From contig DGTK01000007.1 of NCBI GenBank assembly GCA_002393735.1, positions 124,001 through 188,000 of the forward strand: a DNA stretch of 64,000 bases, read 5' to 3'. The position numbers and the translations under genes are program-made. Below, in pieces: positions 44,986 through 54,352 of the stretch (its first letter is position 1; every line of letters begins with the position of its first letter). Below the pieces are notes generated by a model. The model worked only from the letters and a program-made list of their open reading frames with translations. It was not told the origin of the DNA and did not search any database. Source of the DNA: Lachnospiraceae bacterium UBA4338 (GTDB lineage Bacteria > Bacillota > Clostridia > Lachnospirales > Lachnospiraceae).

Positions 44986-45012
44986 TAAAAAGGGGAGATA
45001 CGCATCTCCCCT
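44986..45012 (-). terminator. Terminator after the 106-residue gene
   Basis: Perfect 9-bp stem AGGGGAGAT / ATCTCCCCT, 4-base loop and T-run on the minus strand, about 30 bases after the stop and 22 bases before rlmD. Confidence 0.85.
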
Positions 45013-45041
45013 TCAACTTAATCTTAATTTAAGAGACTTTA

Positions 45042-45362
45042 TTAGTCTTCCTTATCCTCGTTATCTTCGATTGCTTCGATTTCATCATTAACATCATCAA
45101 AGAAATCATCATCAAAATCATCATCAAGATCATCATCGAAATCCTCGAGATAATCAGGTGTAAGATAACGATATACTAAATATGCAATACCTGCAACAGC
45201 TGCGATTGCACCTATAACTGCAAGAATGATAAGTAAAGTATTTTTCTTCTTCTGCTCTTCAATGATAATCTCTTCCTGTTTCTTTTTGTTGAAGAAATCA
45301 TTCATCTTAATCATTGATACGAAATCATTAAAATCTTTTATTTTACTAATAGCACTCCACAT
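45042..45362 (-). CDS. Small single-pass membrane protein with acidic tail
   Basis: A 106-residue protein: a basic amphipathic N-terminus, one membrane helix (about 42-66, IILAVIGAIAAVAGIAYLVY) and a C-terminal tail made almost wholly of Asp/Glu/Phe. AAGGAGG precedes the ATG, and the gene is a single unit closed by a good terminator. I do not recognise a function. Similar small acidic-tailed proteins are common in Lachnospiraceae genomes. Confidence 0.75.
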   Translation of the reverse strand: MWSAISKIKDFNDFVSMIKMNDFFNKKKQEEIIIEEQKKKNTLLIILAVIGAIAAVAGIAYLVYRYLTPDYLEDFDDDLDDDFDDDFFDDVNDEIEAIEDNEDKED

Positions 45363-45476
45363 AAGTTATTCCTCCTTAGGATACTAATATATACATAACT
45401 GTTATTATTTTACACCAAAAACTGTTATTTGACTATAACTTTTATGAATTTTTTACAAAAAAATCAATTTTAAAGC

Positions 45477-47810
45477 CTATAACTTGGTTAATCTTACATA
45501 TGCAGCGTCCATATTCCTTGTACCCGATTTTTCAAAATCAATGCTGAATATGGTTCTGCCATCTTCCGTTTTAACTTCTTTAATTACGCCTTCTCCAAAC
45601 TTAATATGCCTAACCTTATCTCCCGGTGCGAATCCGGAATTATTGGCCATATTTGTTTTACGAACCTCTGCATCCGCCGACTTGGAATAAGGCTTGGTTT
45701 CAGCATTATATAAAACAGCCTTCGGCTTTGCTTTTGCCTGAGCCTGGGCAGCCGACAGACTACCAAAGCCAACTAACGGTTTTCTCTCAACAGGCCTTGA
45801 AAGATAAGGATTAACATCACTGTATGAATCCCCAAAAGCACTGGTTCTTCTTGGTATATTACCCTCAATGTAAGTCGGCTCAATCTCCATGACAAACTTA
45901 CTTACAGGATTGTAATTCATCTCGCCGCGAAGAAATCTGCATTTTGCCGCTGTAAGGGTAAGTTCCTCTTCTGCCCTTGTATATGCAACGTAAGCAAGTC
46001 TTCTTTCTTCTTCAAGTTCTTCCTCATCCTGCTCATCCATTGGTAAACAGTTCGGGAAGATGCCATTTTCCATGCCAACCACATATACATGCTTGAATTC
46101 AAGACCTTTTGCCGCATGAATGGTCATCAGCTTAACGCAGTCAAGATTCGGATCTGCTTCCTCTAAATCGGCAACCAGCGAAACCTCAGTCAAAAACTCA
46201 CTTAAGGTCGGATTATCATCAGTTCCATGCTCTTCCCTGTAACTTTGGGTATAAATCGCCGCCTTGCTGATAAACTCGCTCACATTCCCCATTCTCTCTT
46301 CCGCTTCATCCGGATCAAGAGCCTGAAGTTCGTCATAATATCCGCTGATTATCAGTAAATCATCAATCATATCAGATAAATCTTCATATTCATCAGCCTC
46401 CCACTTGGAGGATACCGTATCAATAACTGAAACAAAATCATTTATGCCCTTAAGACTTCTGCCGATTTTCTGAATCAGATCAGCCTGCCTTAAAGCCTGC
46501 ATAAAACTGATATTATTATCAGCCGCATATTCAGCCACTCTCTGAATTGATGTATCTCCCACCCCGCGACGCGGTACGTTAAGCACTCGGCGAACCTGAA
46601 TATCATCAATGGCATTATCAATGGTTCTTAAATATGCCAGCACATCTTTGATTTCCTTACGGCTGTAGAAATTAATGCCGCCGTAGATTTTGTATGGCAT
46701 GTTGCCTGCTATAAATCTTTCTTCAAACTCACGTGACTGCGCGTTGGTTCTGTAAAGAATCGCTGTATCATTAAGCACAATGTCCCGGTTTCGAAGGTCT
46801 CGCCTTATATCCTCATAGACGAAGTCCGCCTCTTCCCTTGCATTGTCAAGCTGTCTGAAACGCACCTTATGTCCTTCTTCTTTTTTAGTCCAGAGAGTCT
46901 TGTCCTTACGGTTGATATTCTTTGATATTACGCTGTTTGCTGCCCCAAGTATGTTCTTAGTTGAGCGGTAATTCTCTTCAAGTTTTACAACCGTTGCATT
47001 AGGGAAAGAACGTTCAAAATCAAGAATATTTCTGATATTTGCGCCCCTGAACTTATAGATGGACTGGTCGTCATCACCTACCACGCAAAGATTCTGATAC
47101 TTTGATGCCAGAAGATTTATAAACTCAAACTGGGCATTGTTGGTATCCTGATACTCATCAACGCAGATATACTGAAATCTGTCCTGATAGTTCTCAAGAA
47201 CGGGCGGGTATTTTTTAAATAATTCAACAGTCTTAAGAATCAGGTCGTCAAAATCCATGGCGTTGTTGGCTTTTAATTCCTTCTCGTATTCCACATAAAC
47301 CTTGGCAATCTGCTTATCCCTGAATTCAAAATGATCCCTTTTTTCAAAAGCCTCGGCGGAGACCAGATTATCCTTGCAGTCGGAAATGCGTCTGATAATC
47401 GCTTTCTCGCTTAAGAACTTGGTATCAATATTGAGTTTCTTGCAGATATTTTTCACCAGAGTTTTCTGGTCATCAGCATCGTAGATACTGTAGTTGGAAC
47501 TGTAATCCAGATACTCGCTGTAGGTTCTTAGAATTCTTGCACAAGTGGAATGGAACGTTGCCACCCACACCCCTGCTGTCTCACCGCTTGCAATGCTCTG
47601 AATACGGCTTCTCATTTCGTCAGCCGCCTTGTTGGTAAAAGTAATCGCCAGGATATGATAAGGGTCCACTCCGTGCTCTATTAAATTGGCAACTCTGTAT
47701 GTTAATGTTCTTGTTTTACCAGAACCAGCCCCTGCTAAAATTAGCACGGGGCCGTCCAGAGTTTCTGCAGCAAACTGCTGTCTTTCATTTAATTTCTTAG
47801 ATAAATCCAT
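45477..47810 (-). CDS. pcrA: UvrD/PcrA-type ATP-dependent DNA helicase
   Basis: A 777-residue superfamily 1A 3'-5' helicase in repair and replication restart. Motif I is GAGSGKT near residue 28, motif II is VDEYQDTN, motif III is GDDDQSIYKFRGA, motif V is TIHAAKGLEF and motif VI is YVAYTRAEEEL. The C-terminal end has the PcrA-type tudor-like region (FAPGDKVRHIKFGEGVIKEV). Length and order are normal. It starts two bases after the ACT-protein stop, so it may share the aromatic-acid transcript. Confidence 0.95.
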   Translation of the reverse strand: MDLSKKLNERQQFAAETLDGPVLILAGAGSGKTRTLTYRVANLIEHGVDPYHILAITFTNKAADEMRSRIQSIASGETAGVWVATFHSTCARILRTYSEYLDYSSNYSIYDADDQKTLVKNICKKLNIDTKFLSEKAIIRRISDCKDNLVSAEAFEKRDHFEFRDKQIAKVYVEYEKELKANNAMDFDDLILKTVELFKKYPPVLENYQDRFQYICVDEYQDTNNAQFEFINLLASKYQNLCVVGDDDQSIYKFRGANIRNILDFERSFPNATVVKLEENYRSTKNILGAANSVISKNINRKDKTLWTKKEEGHKVRFRQLDNAREEADFVYEDIRRDLRNRDIVLNDTAILYRTNAQSREFEERFIAGNMPYKIYGGINFYSRKEIKDVLAYLRTIDNAIDDIQVRRVLNVPRRGVGDTSIQRVAEYAADNNISFMQALRQADLIQKIGRSLKGINDFVSVIDTVSSKWEADEYEDLSDMIDDLLIISGYYDELQALDPDEAEERMGNVSEFISKAAIYTQSYREEHGTDDNPTLSEFLTEVSLVADLEEADPNLDCVKLMTIHAAKGLEFKHVYVVGMENGIFPNCLPMDEQDEEELEEERRLAYVAYTRAEEELTLTAAKCRFLRGEMNYNPVSKFVMEIEPTYIEGNIPRRTSAFGDSYSDVNPYLSRPVERKPLVGFGSLSAAQAQAKAKPKAVLYNAETKPYSKSADAEVRKTNMANNSGFAPGDKVRHIKFGEGVIKEVKTEDGRTIFSIDFEKSGTRNMDAAYVRLTKL

Positions 47811-47812
47811 AT

Positions 47813-48238
47813 TTATAATCCATAAACATCTTCAGCCTTAACCTGCTTTAATCCTGCCTTCTCAATTCCTTCGGCAGCCTTATCGTTGTCTGAAGTTTTA
47901 ATAATAATTGCTGAAATATCTCCTGCAGAAAGAGAATACATATATTCAACATTAATGTTGATTTCGCTTAATGTCTTCATAAGCTGATTTAATGATGTAA
48001 AATACTTAGGCATATCAACAGCAATAACATCGGATAACATGGCTGCAAAACCATTCTCCTTAAGTACTGACTTACCCTTTTCAGGATCTGATACAATAAG
48101 TCTTAACATACCGTATTCAGAGGTATCTGCCAAGGATACGCTGATGATATTTATTCCATTTTCGCTTAAAGACTGAGATACGTTCTCAAGTCTTCCTTCC
48201 CTGTTTTCAATAAAAACCGATAACTGTTTCATTCCCAT
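47813..48238 (-). CDS. Tandem ACT-domain protein
   Basis: A 141-residue protein made of two ACT domains (about 4-68 and 72-135), the ligand-binding fold for amino acids. The first begins KQLSVFIENREGRLENV, typical of ACT proteins found next to phenylacetate-CoA ligase and indolepyruvate oxidoreductase. It probably senses an aromatic amino acid and adjusts that module. It lies 18 bases after paaK, with GGGGG before the ATG. Confidence 0.88.
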   Translation of the reverse strand: MGMKQLSVFIENREGRLENVSQSLSENGINIISVSLADTSEYGMLRLIVSDPEKGKSVLKENGFAAMLSDVIAVDMPKYFTSLNQLMKTLSEININVEYMYSLSAGDISAIIIKTSDNDKAAEGIEKAGLKQVKAEDVYGL

Positions 48239-48256
48239 ATTTATACCCCCTTTATA

Positions 48257-49555
48257 TTAGTCAAACTTACGATTATCAATTACTCTTACTGCCTTGCCCA
48301 TGCTTCTTTCCAGAGTTCTAGGCTCAACAAGTTTAACCTTAACTGCAATCAAAAGTGCATCCTGAAGTGTCTTGGCAATTGTCTTTGTAAGTTTCTCTAA
48401 TTCCTTAACTTCATCAGAGAAGAATCTTTCTTCAACTTCAACCTGTACCTCAAGAGTATCAAGATTATTAACTCTGTCTACAATCATGAGATAATGAGGT
48501 GTTGTACCTGCAAGTTCAAGAAGAGCTGACTCAACCTGTGATGGGAATACGTTAACACCACGGATAATAAGCATATCATCAGATCTGCCTTTGAATCTTG
48601 AGATTCTAGGTGTTGTTCTTCCACATTCGCATCTATCATGTGTAATGCTTGTAAGGTCTTTGGTTCTGTAACGAAGCAGAGGAAGTCCTTCCTTGGTAAG
48701 TGTTGTAAATACAAGTTCACCTACTACTCCGTCTTCAACAGGCTCTAATGTATCAGGTGATACAATTTCTGCAAAGAAATGATCATCCTGAATATGAAGA
48801 CCTGAATGATGTTCACAGTCACATGCAACACCTGGTCCGCAGATTTCGCTAAGACCATAAATGTCATGAGCATGAATTCCAAGAGACTCTTCAATCTGCA
48901 GTCTCATCTTCTCTGTCCAAGGCTCAGCACCACAGATGGCGGTTTTTAATTTAAGTTTATCCTTAACACCCATTTCTTCAATTACTTCTGCAATGTGAAG
49001 AAGGTATGAAGGTGTACAGGCAATGGCTGTTGCCTCGAAGTCTTCCATAAGTGTTACAAGTCTCTTGGTATTACCTGTAGACATAGGAACTGTCATACAT
49101 CCAAGATTCTCAGCACCATAGTGAAGTCCAAGACCACCTGTGAAAAGACCATAACCATAAGCTACCTGAAGCCTGTCGCTCTTATCGATTCCACTCATGG
49201 AAAGTGCTCTTGCCACACATTCCTGCCATAATTCAATATCTTTTCTTGTATATGCTACAACTGTAGCCTTACCTGTAGTACCACTTGATGCATGTACTCT
49301 GACAATCTGTGACTTAGGTACTGCAAGAAGTCCAAAAGGATAATTATCTCTCAAGTCCTGCTTTGTTGTAAAAGGGAGTTTGGTAATATCCTCAATGCCT
49401 TTAATATCTCCAGGCTCAAGTCCCAACTCCTGCATTTTCTTACGATAGAAAGGTACATTGTGATAAACATTTGATACCTGCTTGGCGAGTCTTTTGCCCT
49501 GCATAATGGCCATCTGTTCTCTGTCCATGCACTCTCTGGCTTCATTCCAAATCAT
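48257..49555 (-). CDS. paaK: Phenylacetate-CoA ligase family enzyme
   Basis: A 432-residue adenylate-forming ligase. The ATP-binding loop is SSGTTGKATVV and the core motif is GLSEICGPGVACDCE. The ending with KLVEPRTLERSMGKAVRVIDNR fits the PaaK C-terminal domain. It activates phenylacetate or an indole/hydroxyphenyl analogue to its CoA thioester, or runs backward to free arylacetate with ATP gain. It follows iorB and precedes the ACT gene, the usual order in anaerobes that oxidise aryl pyruvates. Confidence 0.92.
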   Translation of the reverse strand: MIWNEARECMDREQMAIMQGKRLAKQVSNVYHNVPFYRKKMQELGLEPGDIKGIEDITKLPFTTKQDLRDNYPFGLLAVPKSQIVRVHASSGTTGKATVVAYTRKDIELWQECVARALSMSGIDKSDRLQVAYGYGLFTGGLGLHYGAENLGCMTVPMSTGNTKRLVTLMEDFEATAIACTPSYLLHIAEVIEEMGVKDKLKLKTAICGAEPWTEKMRLQIEESLGIHAHDIYGLSEICGPGVACDCEHHSGLHIQDDHFFAEIVSPDTLEPVEDGVVGELVFTTLTKEGLPLLRYRTKDLTSITHDRCECGRTTPRISRFKGRSDDMLIIRGVNVFPSQVESALLELAGTTPHYLMIVDRVNNLDTLEVQVEVEERFFSDEVKELEKLTKTIAKTLQDALLIAVKVKLVEPRTLERSMGKAVRVIDNRKFD

Positions 49556-49582
49556 TTTAACTTTTCCTCCTGTATTCCCCGC

Positions 49583-50155
49583 TTAGCCAATAGCATAACC
49601 TGTTTCAAAGGCTTTGATATTTATATCTACGGTCTTGGCTGGAACTGTGTTACGTATAACATCAATCCACTCATCATACTTAAAGTTCATATGTTTTGCT
49701 GCAACGCCGATGATGATTGTATTAAATACTCTTGTGTTGCCAAGTTTCTTGGCTTCGCTCATGGCATCAACTGCAATAACTTTGTGATCCTTTGATAAGT
49801 TCTCAATAATATTTTCAGGATATTCAGCCATACCTGTGAGCACTGTAATTGGGTCGATTCTCTGATCGTTAACAATGATTACCCCATCCTTTTTAAGGAA
49901 GTGAGCATATCTCATGGCCTCTAATCTTTCAAAAGCAATAAGCACATCTGCGCAGCCCTCTTCAACGATAGGTTCTGCAACATTCTCACCATAGCGAACG
50001 AAGGTAACAACCGATCCGCCTCTTTGAGCCATACCATGAACTTCTGAAAGTTTTACTTCATATCCGGCCTTGGTAGTAATACCACCAAGAATTCTACTTG
50101 TAAGAAGAGTTCCCTGTCCTCCTACACCAACTATCATTATATTTGTAACTGCCAT
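49583..50155 (-). CDS. iorB: Indolepyruvate:ferredoxin oxidoreductase, beta subunit
   Basis: A 190-residue gamma-type 2-oxoacid oxidoreductase domain with GVGGQGTLLTSRILGG at the N-terminus and the AQRGGSV motif. With IorA it decarboxylates indolepyruvate and other aryl pyruvates to acyl-CoA, passing electrons to ferredoxin. It lies 17 bases after iorA. The enzyme is oxygen sensitive, in keeping with an anaerobe. Confidence 0.95.
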   Translation of the reverse strand: MAVTNIMIVGVGGQGTLLTSRILGGITTKAGYEVKLSEVHGMAQRGGSVVTFVRYGENVAEPIVEEGCADVLIAFERLEAMRYAHFLKKDGVIIVNDQRIDPITVLTGMAEYPENIIENLSKDHKVIAVDAMSEAKKLGNTRVFNTIIIGVAAKHMNFKYDEWIDVIRNTVPAKTVDINIKAFETGYAIG

Positions 50156-50172
50156 TTTATTATCCTCTCATT

Positions 50173-51954
50173 CTATTCATTTGCTTTAAGTGAAATTGCT
50201 CCAAATGGGCAATTCTGCTGGCATAAGCCACAACCATTACACATTGTCTCATCTATAATGGAGAAGCCGGTTTCTTTGTCCTTCTTAATTGCCGGGCAAC
50301 CTGCTATTAAGCACTTACCGCATTTCTTACATTTTTCAGGATCTACATAGCATTTACCCTTAGCTTTGTAGGATTTTAAAAGTGCACATGGAGACTGGGA
50401 AATAATTACTGATAACTCGTCTTTTGCAACTTCTTCTTTAATTGTTTCTTCTAACTTCTTAATGTCAAAAGCATCGACTACCTTAACATTCTTAATGCCC
50501 ATACCTTCGCAAAGCTTAACAAGGTCGATTGCAAGTGTTGTTTCGCCATTGAGCATTTTACCTGTTGCAGGATGATCCTGATGACCTGTCATACCTGTTG
50601 TGGAATTATCAAGAATGATAACTGTTCCGGTAGCCTGGTTATATGCCATATTCATAAGGGAATTGACACCGGTATGAAGGAAGGTTGAATCACCGATAAC
50701 TGCAACCCAGTTCTTAACCCACTCCTTGCCTTTACCTTTTTCCATACCATGAAGCATTGAGATTGAACCGCCCATGCAAAGTGTGGTATCAACCACGGAA
50801 AGAGGTGCTGCAACACCAAGTGTATAACATCCGATATCACCGCTTGCGTGAATATGGAGTTTCTTAAGTACGCTGTATGTTGCTCTGTGTGGACATCCCG
50901 GGCAAAGAATTGGAGGACGTACCGGCACATTGTTAGGTGCTGACAGTTCAAGGTCAGCCTTAAGAATCTTTTCACGAAGCATGTTGGCACTGTATTCACC
51001 ATCAAGTGGAAAAATATCCTTACCAAAGCAAGGGATGCCCCAGCTTCTTACCTGTTCTTCAATTACAGGCTCTAACTCTTCGATAATATATAATCTGTCT
51101 ACCCTGGAAGCGAACTCTTCGATTAATTTCTTAGGAAGTGGTGAAACCATACCAAGTTTAAGAATATTGGCATTTGGGAATACTTCCATTACATACTGAT
51201 AAGGAATACCTGATGTAATGAAACCAACCTTTAAATCTTCACCGTCAAGATTAATCTTTTCATCTGAGTAGATTGCTTTGTTGAGGTCGGCGAATTTTGC
51301 AGTTGATCCATCTTCGGCTAATTTTTTATCTCTTTCAATAACGAATTTATGACGCATCTTGGCATTTGCAGGAACCATTACGTTCTTACCAGGATTTCTC
51401 TCATATTCCTTATCTTCAGGAACTACTCTTTCCTCAAGATGAACAAGACCCTGGGAGTGAGCAACTCTTGTGGTTGTTCTAAGGATAACCGGTGTATCAT
51501 ATTCTTCAGAAATCTCAAAAGCTCTCTTTGTCATTACTCTTGCTTCTTCTGAATCTGATGGCTCCAATACAGGCACATGAGCAGAGATTGCAATTCTTCT
51601 TGTATCCTGTTCATTCTGTGAGCTGTATAATCCCGGATCATCAGCAACTAAATATACAAGACCACCTTTGGCTCCTATATATGATGCTGTATATAATGGG
51701 TCAGATGCCACATTAAGACCAACGCACTTCATTGCACACATAGCTCTTACTCCTGCAATTGAAGCACCCATGGCAACTTCTGCAGCAACCTTTTCATTAG
51801 GCGCCCATTCAGCATATACTCCTTCGTATTTAACAAGATTTTCGCTCATCTCTGTACTTGGTGTACCAGGATAAGCTGAGGAAACTTTCACACCTGCCTC
51901 GTAAGCTCCTCTGGCAATGGCTTCATTACCTAACATAATCTTAGTCTCTTCCAA
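50173..51954 (-). CDS. iorA: Indolepyruvate:ferredoxin oxidoreductase, alpha subunit
   Basis: A 593-residue ThDP enzyme. The start is either the TTG at 51954 (GGAAGGA nine bases upstream) or the in-frame ATG six codons later; the TTG is used here. It has the NEAIARGAYEAGVKVSSAYPGTPS pyrimidine-domain start in pieces, the ThDP motif GDSTFLHTGVNS with NSTTGMTG, and two C-terminal 4Fe-4S sites (CKKCGKC...CPA and CNGCGLCQQNCP). It is first in iorA-iorB-paaK-ACT(-pcrA), and its upstream region is a GC-rich island with repeats. Confidence 0.95.
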   Translation of the reverse strand: MEETKIMLGNEAIARGAYEAGVKVSSAYPGTPSTEMSENLVKYEGVYAEWAPNEKVAAEVAMGASIAGVRAMCAMKCVGLNVASDPLYTASYIGAKGGLVYLVADDPGLYSSQNEQDTRRIAISAHVPVLEPSDSEEARVMTKRAFEISEEYDTPVILRTTTRVAHSQGLVHLEERVVPEDKEYERNPGKNVMVPANAKMRHKFVIERDKKLAEDGSTAKFADLNKAIYSDEKINLDGEDLKVGFITSGIPYQYVMEVFPNANILKLGMVSPLPKKLIEEFASRVDRLYIIEELEPVIEEQVRSWGIPCFGKDIFPLDGEYSANMLREKILKADLELSAPNNVPVRPPILCPGCPHRATYSVLKKLHIHASGDIGCYTLGVAAPLSVVDTTLCMGGSISMLHGMEKGKGKEWVKNWVAVIGDSTFLHTGVNSLMNMAYNQATGTVIILDNSTTGMTGHQDHPATGKMLNGETTLAIDLVKLCEGMGIKNVKVVDAFDIKKLEETIKEEVAKDELSVIISQSPCALLKSYKAKGKCYVDPEKCKKCGKCLIAGCPAIKKDKETGFSIIDETMCNGCGLCQQNCPFGAISLKANE

Positions 51955-51974
51955 TTTTTATATCCTTCCTTTCA

Positions 51975-52242
51975 AAATATTTACATTGTAAAATCCGCGT
52001 CGCCACGCTTGCTCGCAACCTCTCGCAGCCTCAACCTCGGCCGCCTCTTGCAGCCTCTTGCAGCCTTCGCCACGCACGCTCCACACTCGCAACCACGCCT
52101 TCAACGCATTTGCAGCACCGCGTCGCCAAAGTGTTATGTAAACTGGTGCCTCGAAGCCGGTCATATGCCTCTCAATCGCCAGCCACGACCAATCGCTCAG
52201 CCCTCGTTTTTTCGTTCAATAGCGCCCGCGCCGGTTAAGAGA
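51975..52242. other. GC-rich intergenic island E
   Basis: About 260 GC-rich bases between iorA and rnpB, without a credible gene. It contains short repeated CGCAGCCTC/TTGCAGCC blocks and one GTTATGTAAAC motif (52133-52143). Two 26-bp repeat copies follow at its right end. The iorA promoter must lie in or beyond it; none is convincing. Confidence 0.55.
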
Positions 52243-52311
52243 TGCACTTTCCCCCGTCCCTTGTGGCATTTCTGGCACCGGGTGGTGCACTTTCCCCCGT
52301 CCCTACTGGCA
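52243..52311. repeat. Two copies of the 26-bp repeat
   Basis: TGCACTTTCCCCCGTCCC-type cores at 52243-52268 and 52286-52311, matching the five-copy array at 19371-19606. They sit just after the 3' end of rnpB. Confidence 0.75.
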
Positions 52312-52323
52312 CTTTTTTAATAA

Positions 52324-52663
52324 AACATGAGTGAGACTATAAGCCGGGTTCTGTCGTGAATGATCATCTATCTGGTATCAGCGTTACCGCTGATCTCAAG
52401 CGACATACCTTAAGAACAGGCCGGGCAAGCCTATGGTTCCTAAATTTGTCTTGCTTCGGATGGGGTTTACATAACTAGATATGTTACCATATCTATGGTA
52501 GTCTCTTACACTGCCTTTCCACCCTTACCATATCAAAGATATGGCGGTATATCTCTGTTGCACTGGCCTTGGAGTCACCTCCACCGGACGTTATCCGGCA
52601 TCCTGCCCTGTGAAGCCCGGACTTTCCTCACCTTGCGGCGCGATCACCCATCCCACTCATGCA
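52324..52663 (-). ncRNA. rnpB: RNase P RNA
   Basis: The minus strand carries the hallmark 5' block GAGGAAAGTCCGGGCT and the 3' block GACAGAACCCGGCTTATAG, plus AGCAAGACAAAT in the middle. The ends pair (CATGAGTG with CACTCATG) to form helix P1, giving about 340 nt. It cuts the 5' leader from tRNA precursors. The 5' end lies only a few bases after the stop of the TGS-kinase gene, so it must be made from a promoter inside that gene or by processing. The conserved GTAAACCCCA block coincides with a copy of the GTTTACATAA motif. Confidence 0.95.
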
Positions 52664-52665
52664 TA

Positions 52666-54333
52666 TTAAACATTAAATACACTTCCACCAACAAATTCTC
52701 TGACTATTGAATTGTTTGGAAGTCCCGATGAATCCATACTTAAGAAATACTCTAAGAACTTAAGTAATCTCTTGGCTTCGAAATATTCCTTACTCTCCGG
52801 ACTCACACTGTAAAGGAGCGCTTCTGCCTGTGGCTTAAGCACTGCCAGTTCATATATGGATGCAGAATTAAACATGGTATCCGCAGTCTCCTGGTATGGG
52901 AAGATATTTTCTTCTTCTCCCCTTCTGACAGAAGGCCACATTGCTATTGTTCTTTCTGCCGAATTACCTCTTGTTCTAAAATCCCTCACCATACGTCTTA
53001 ATAATCTGGCGTCTGTAGTCGGAATTCTGTTATGTTCATCAATATTAAGCGTTGTAAGTGCACTTATATAAATCTTAAATTTACTCTCTTTCGGAAGGGC
53101 ATATGACATCTTGTCATTAAGAGCATGAATACCTTCAATAACAAGGATATCTCCATCTTTAAGCTGCTCGAATCTTCCCTTGCCATACTCCCTCATTCCT
53201 GTTTTAAAATTAAAAGTAGGCAGTTCAACTTTCTCACCCTTTAAAAGCCTGTTCATATCGCTGTTAAAAAGCTCAATATCAATGGCTTCTAAGCACTCAA
53301 AATTATATTCACCGTTTTCATCCCTAGGGGTATTCTCCCTGTTGACAAAATAATCGTCCACCGCAATTGGATGAGGATTAAGTCCCATGGCCTTAAGCTG
53401 TACCGAAAGTCTGTAGGAGAAGGAAGTCTTTCCGGAAGACGAAGGACCTGCAATCATAACAAATTTAACGGTATCCTTAAAGGAAATCATTCTTGCGATT
53501 TCGCCGATTTTTCTCTCCTGAAGTGCTTCCTGAACCAGAATCATCTGGGTTACAATTCCCTGGCTTAACACATTGTTAAGGTCACCCACTGTATCAATTC
53601 CCATGGTCTTGCCCCACTCGGTACTCTCCATCATTGTCGCCTGCACCTTGTTAAGCGGAACAAATTCCTTAAGTTCATTAATACTTTCTTTTGACGGAAG
53701 GTTAAGGACCAGTCCTTTTCTGTAGGTTAACACCTCAAACTTACTTATATAATCAGCGCTTGGAAGCATGTAACCATAGAAATAATCATAATATCCATCT
53801 AATTCATATACGTTGATTACGGATGATTTTCTATATTTACATAACTTAACTTTATCATCCATGTTCTGTTTTTTAAATAACTTAACAGCCTCTGATACAG
53901 GCATTGTCGACTTATTTATAGGAGTTTTTGAGTTAACATAACTCAACATTTTCTCGGTGATTTTATTAACTAATTCCTCATTTTTTTCAAAATCACCTTC
54001 CGCAGTAAAATAAAAACCCGTACCCATGGAAAATTCAAGTTTCAGTTTCTCGATTTTCTCATTGCCGACCACTCCGATTACTGCTCTGATAAACAGATAT
54101 AAAGCCGTTCTCTGATATGCCCTGAAACCGATTATCCCGGTCACATCCTGGAATTCCAGTACTCCGTCCTCTTCCGGATGTCTGAATAATTCCTGAATCT
54201 TTCCATTGAAAATTGCAATGGCAATTCTGTTTTTATACTGACTTTGAAACTCTTCGGAAATTTCTAAAAAAGTCGTTCCTTTTTTTACTTCCCTGGTTTC
54301 ACCATTAACTGTAACCTTAATCATTTCTCCCAT
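52666..54333 (-). CDS. TGS-domain uridine-kinase-like nucleoside kinase
   Basis: I use the ATG at 54333, with GGGG six bases upstream, giving 555 residues; the frame extends further but would overlap trmK. It has an N-terminal TGS domain (about 1-60, like threonyl-tRNA synthetase), a middle domain related to the ThrRS editing-region fold, and a C-terminal uridine-kinase/PRK P-loop domain with GPSSSGKTS, VDDYF and VIEGIHALN. Proteins with this layout are common in Clostridia and are annotated as nucleoside kinases. The substrate is not established. Confidence 0.88.
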   Translation of the reverse strand: MGEMIKVTVNGETREVKKGTTFLEISEEFQSQYKNRIAIAIFNGKIQELFRHPEEDGVLEFQDVTGIIGFRAYQRTALYLFIRAVIGVVGNEKIEKLKLEFSMGTGFYFTAEGDFEKNEELVNKITEKMLSYVNSKTPINKSTMPVSEAVKLFKKQNMDDKVKLCKYRKSSVINVYELDGYYDYFYGYMLPSADYISKFEVLTYRKGLVLNLPSKESINELKEFVPLNKVQATMMESTEWGKTMGIDTVGDLNNVLSQGIVTQMILVQEALQERKIGEIARMISFKDTVKFVMIAGPSSSGKTSFSYRLSVQLKAMGLNPHPIAVDDYFVNRENTPRDENGEYNFECLEAIDIELFNSDMNRLLKGEKVELPTFNFKTGMREYGKGRFEQLKDGDILVIEGIHALNDKMSYALPKESKFKIYISALTTLNIDEHNRIPTTDARLLRRMVRDFRTRGNSAERTIAMWPSVRRGEEENIFPYQETADTMFNSASIYELAVLKPQAEALLYSVSPESKEYFEAKRLLKFLEYFLSMDSSGLPNNSIVREFVGGSVFNV

Positions 54334-54352
54334 AACGTACCCCACTTTTAAG

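Noticed and set aside
51958..52320. Open frames in the GC-rich island next to iorA, and one in the island at 18380-18568
   Set aside because: GC-rich DNA has few stop codons; the products are Arg/Ala/Trp-rich and unlike any family.
52465..52474. Counting the rnpB copy of GTTTACATAA as independent support for the motif
   Set aside because: GTAAACCCC is a conserved RNase P RNA block, so part of this match is explained by RNA function; it is kept in the list but should be discounted.
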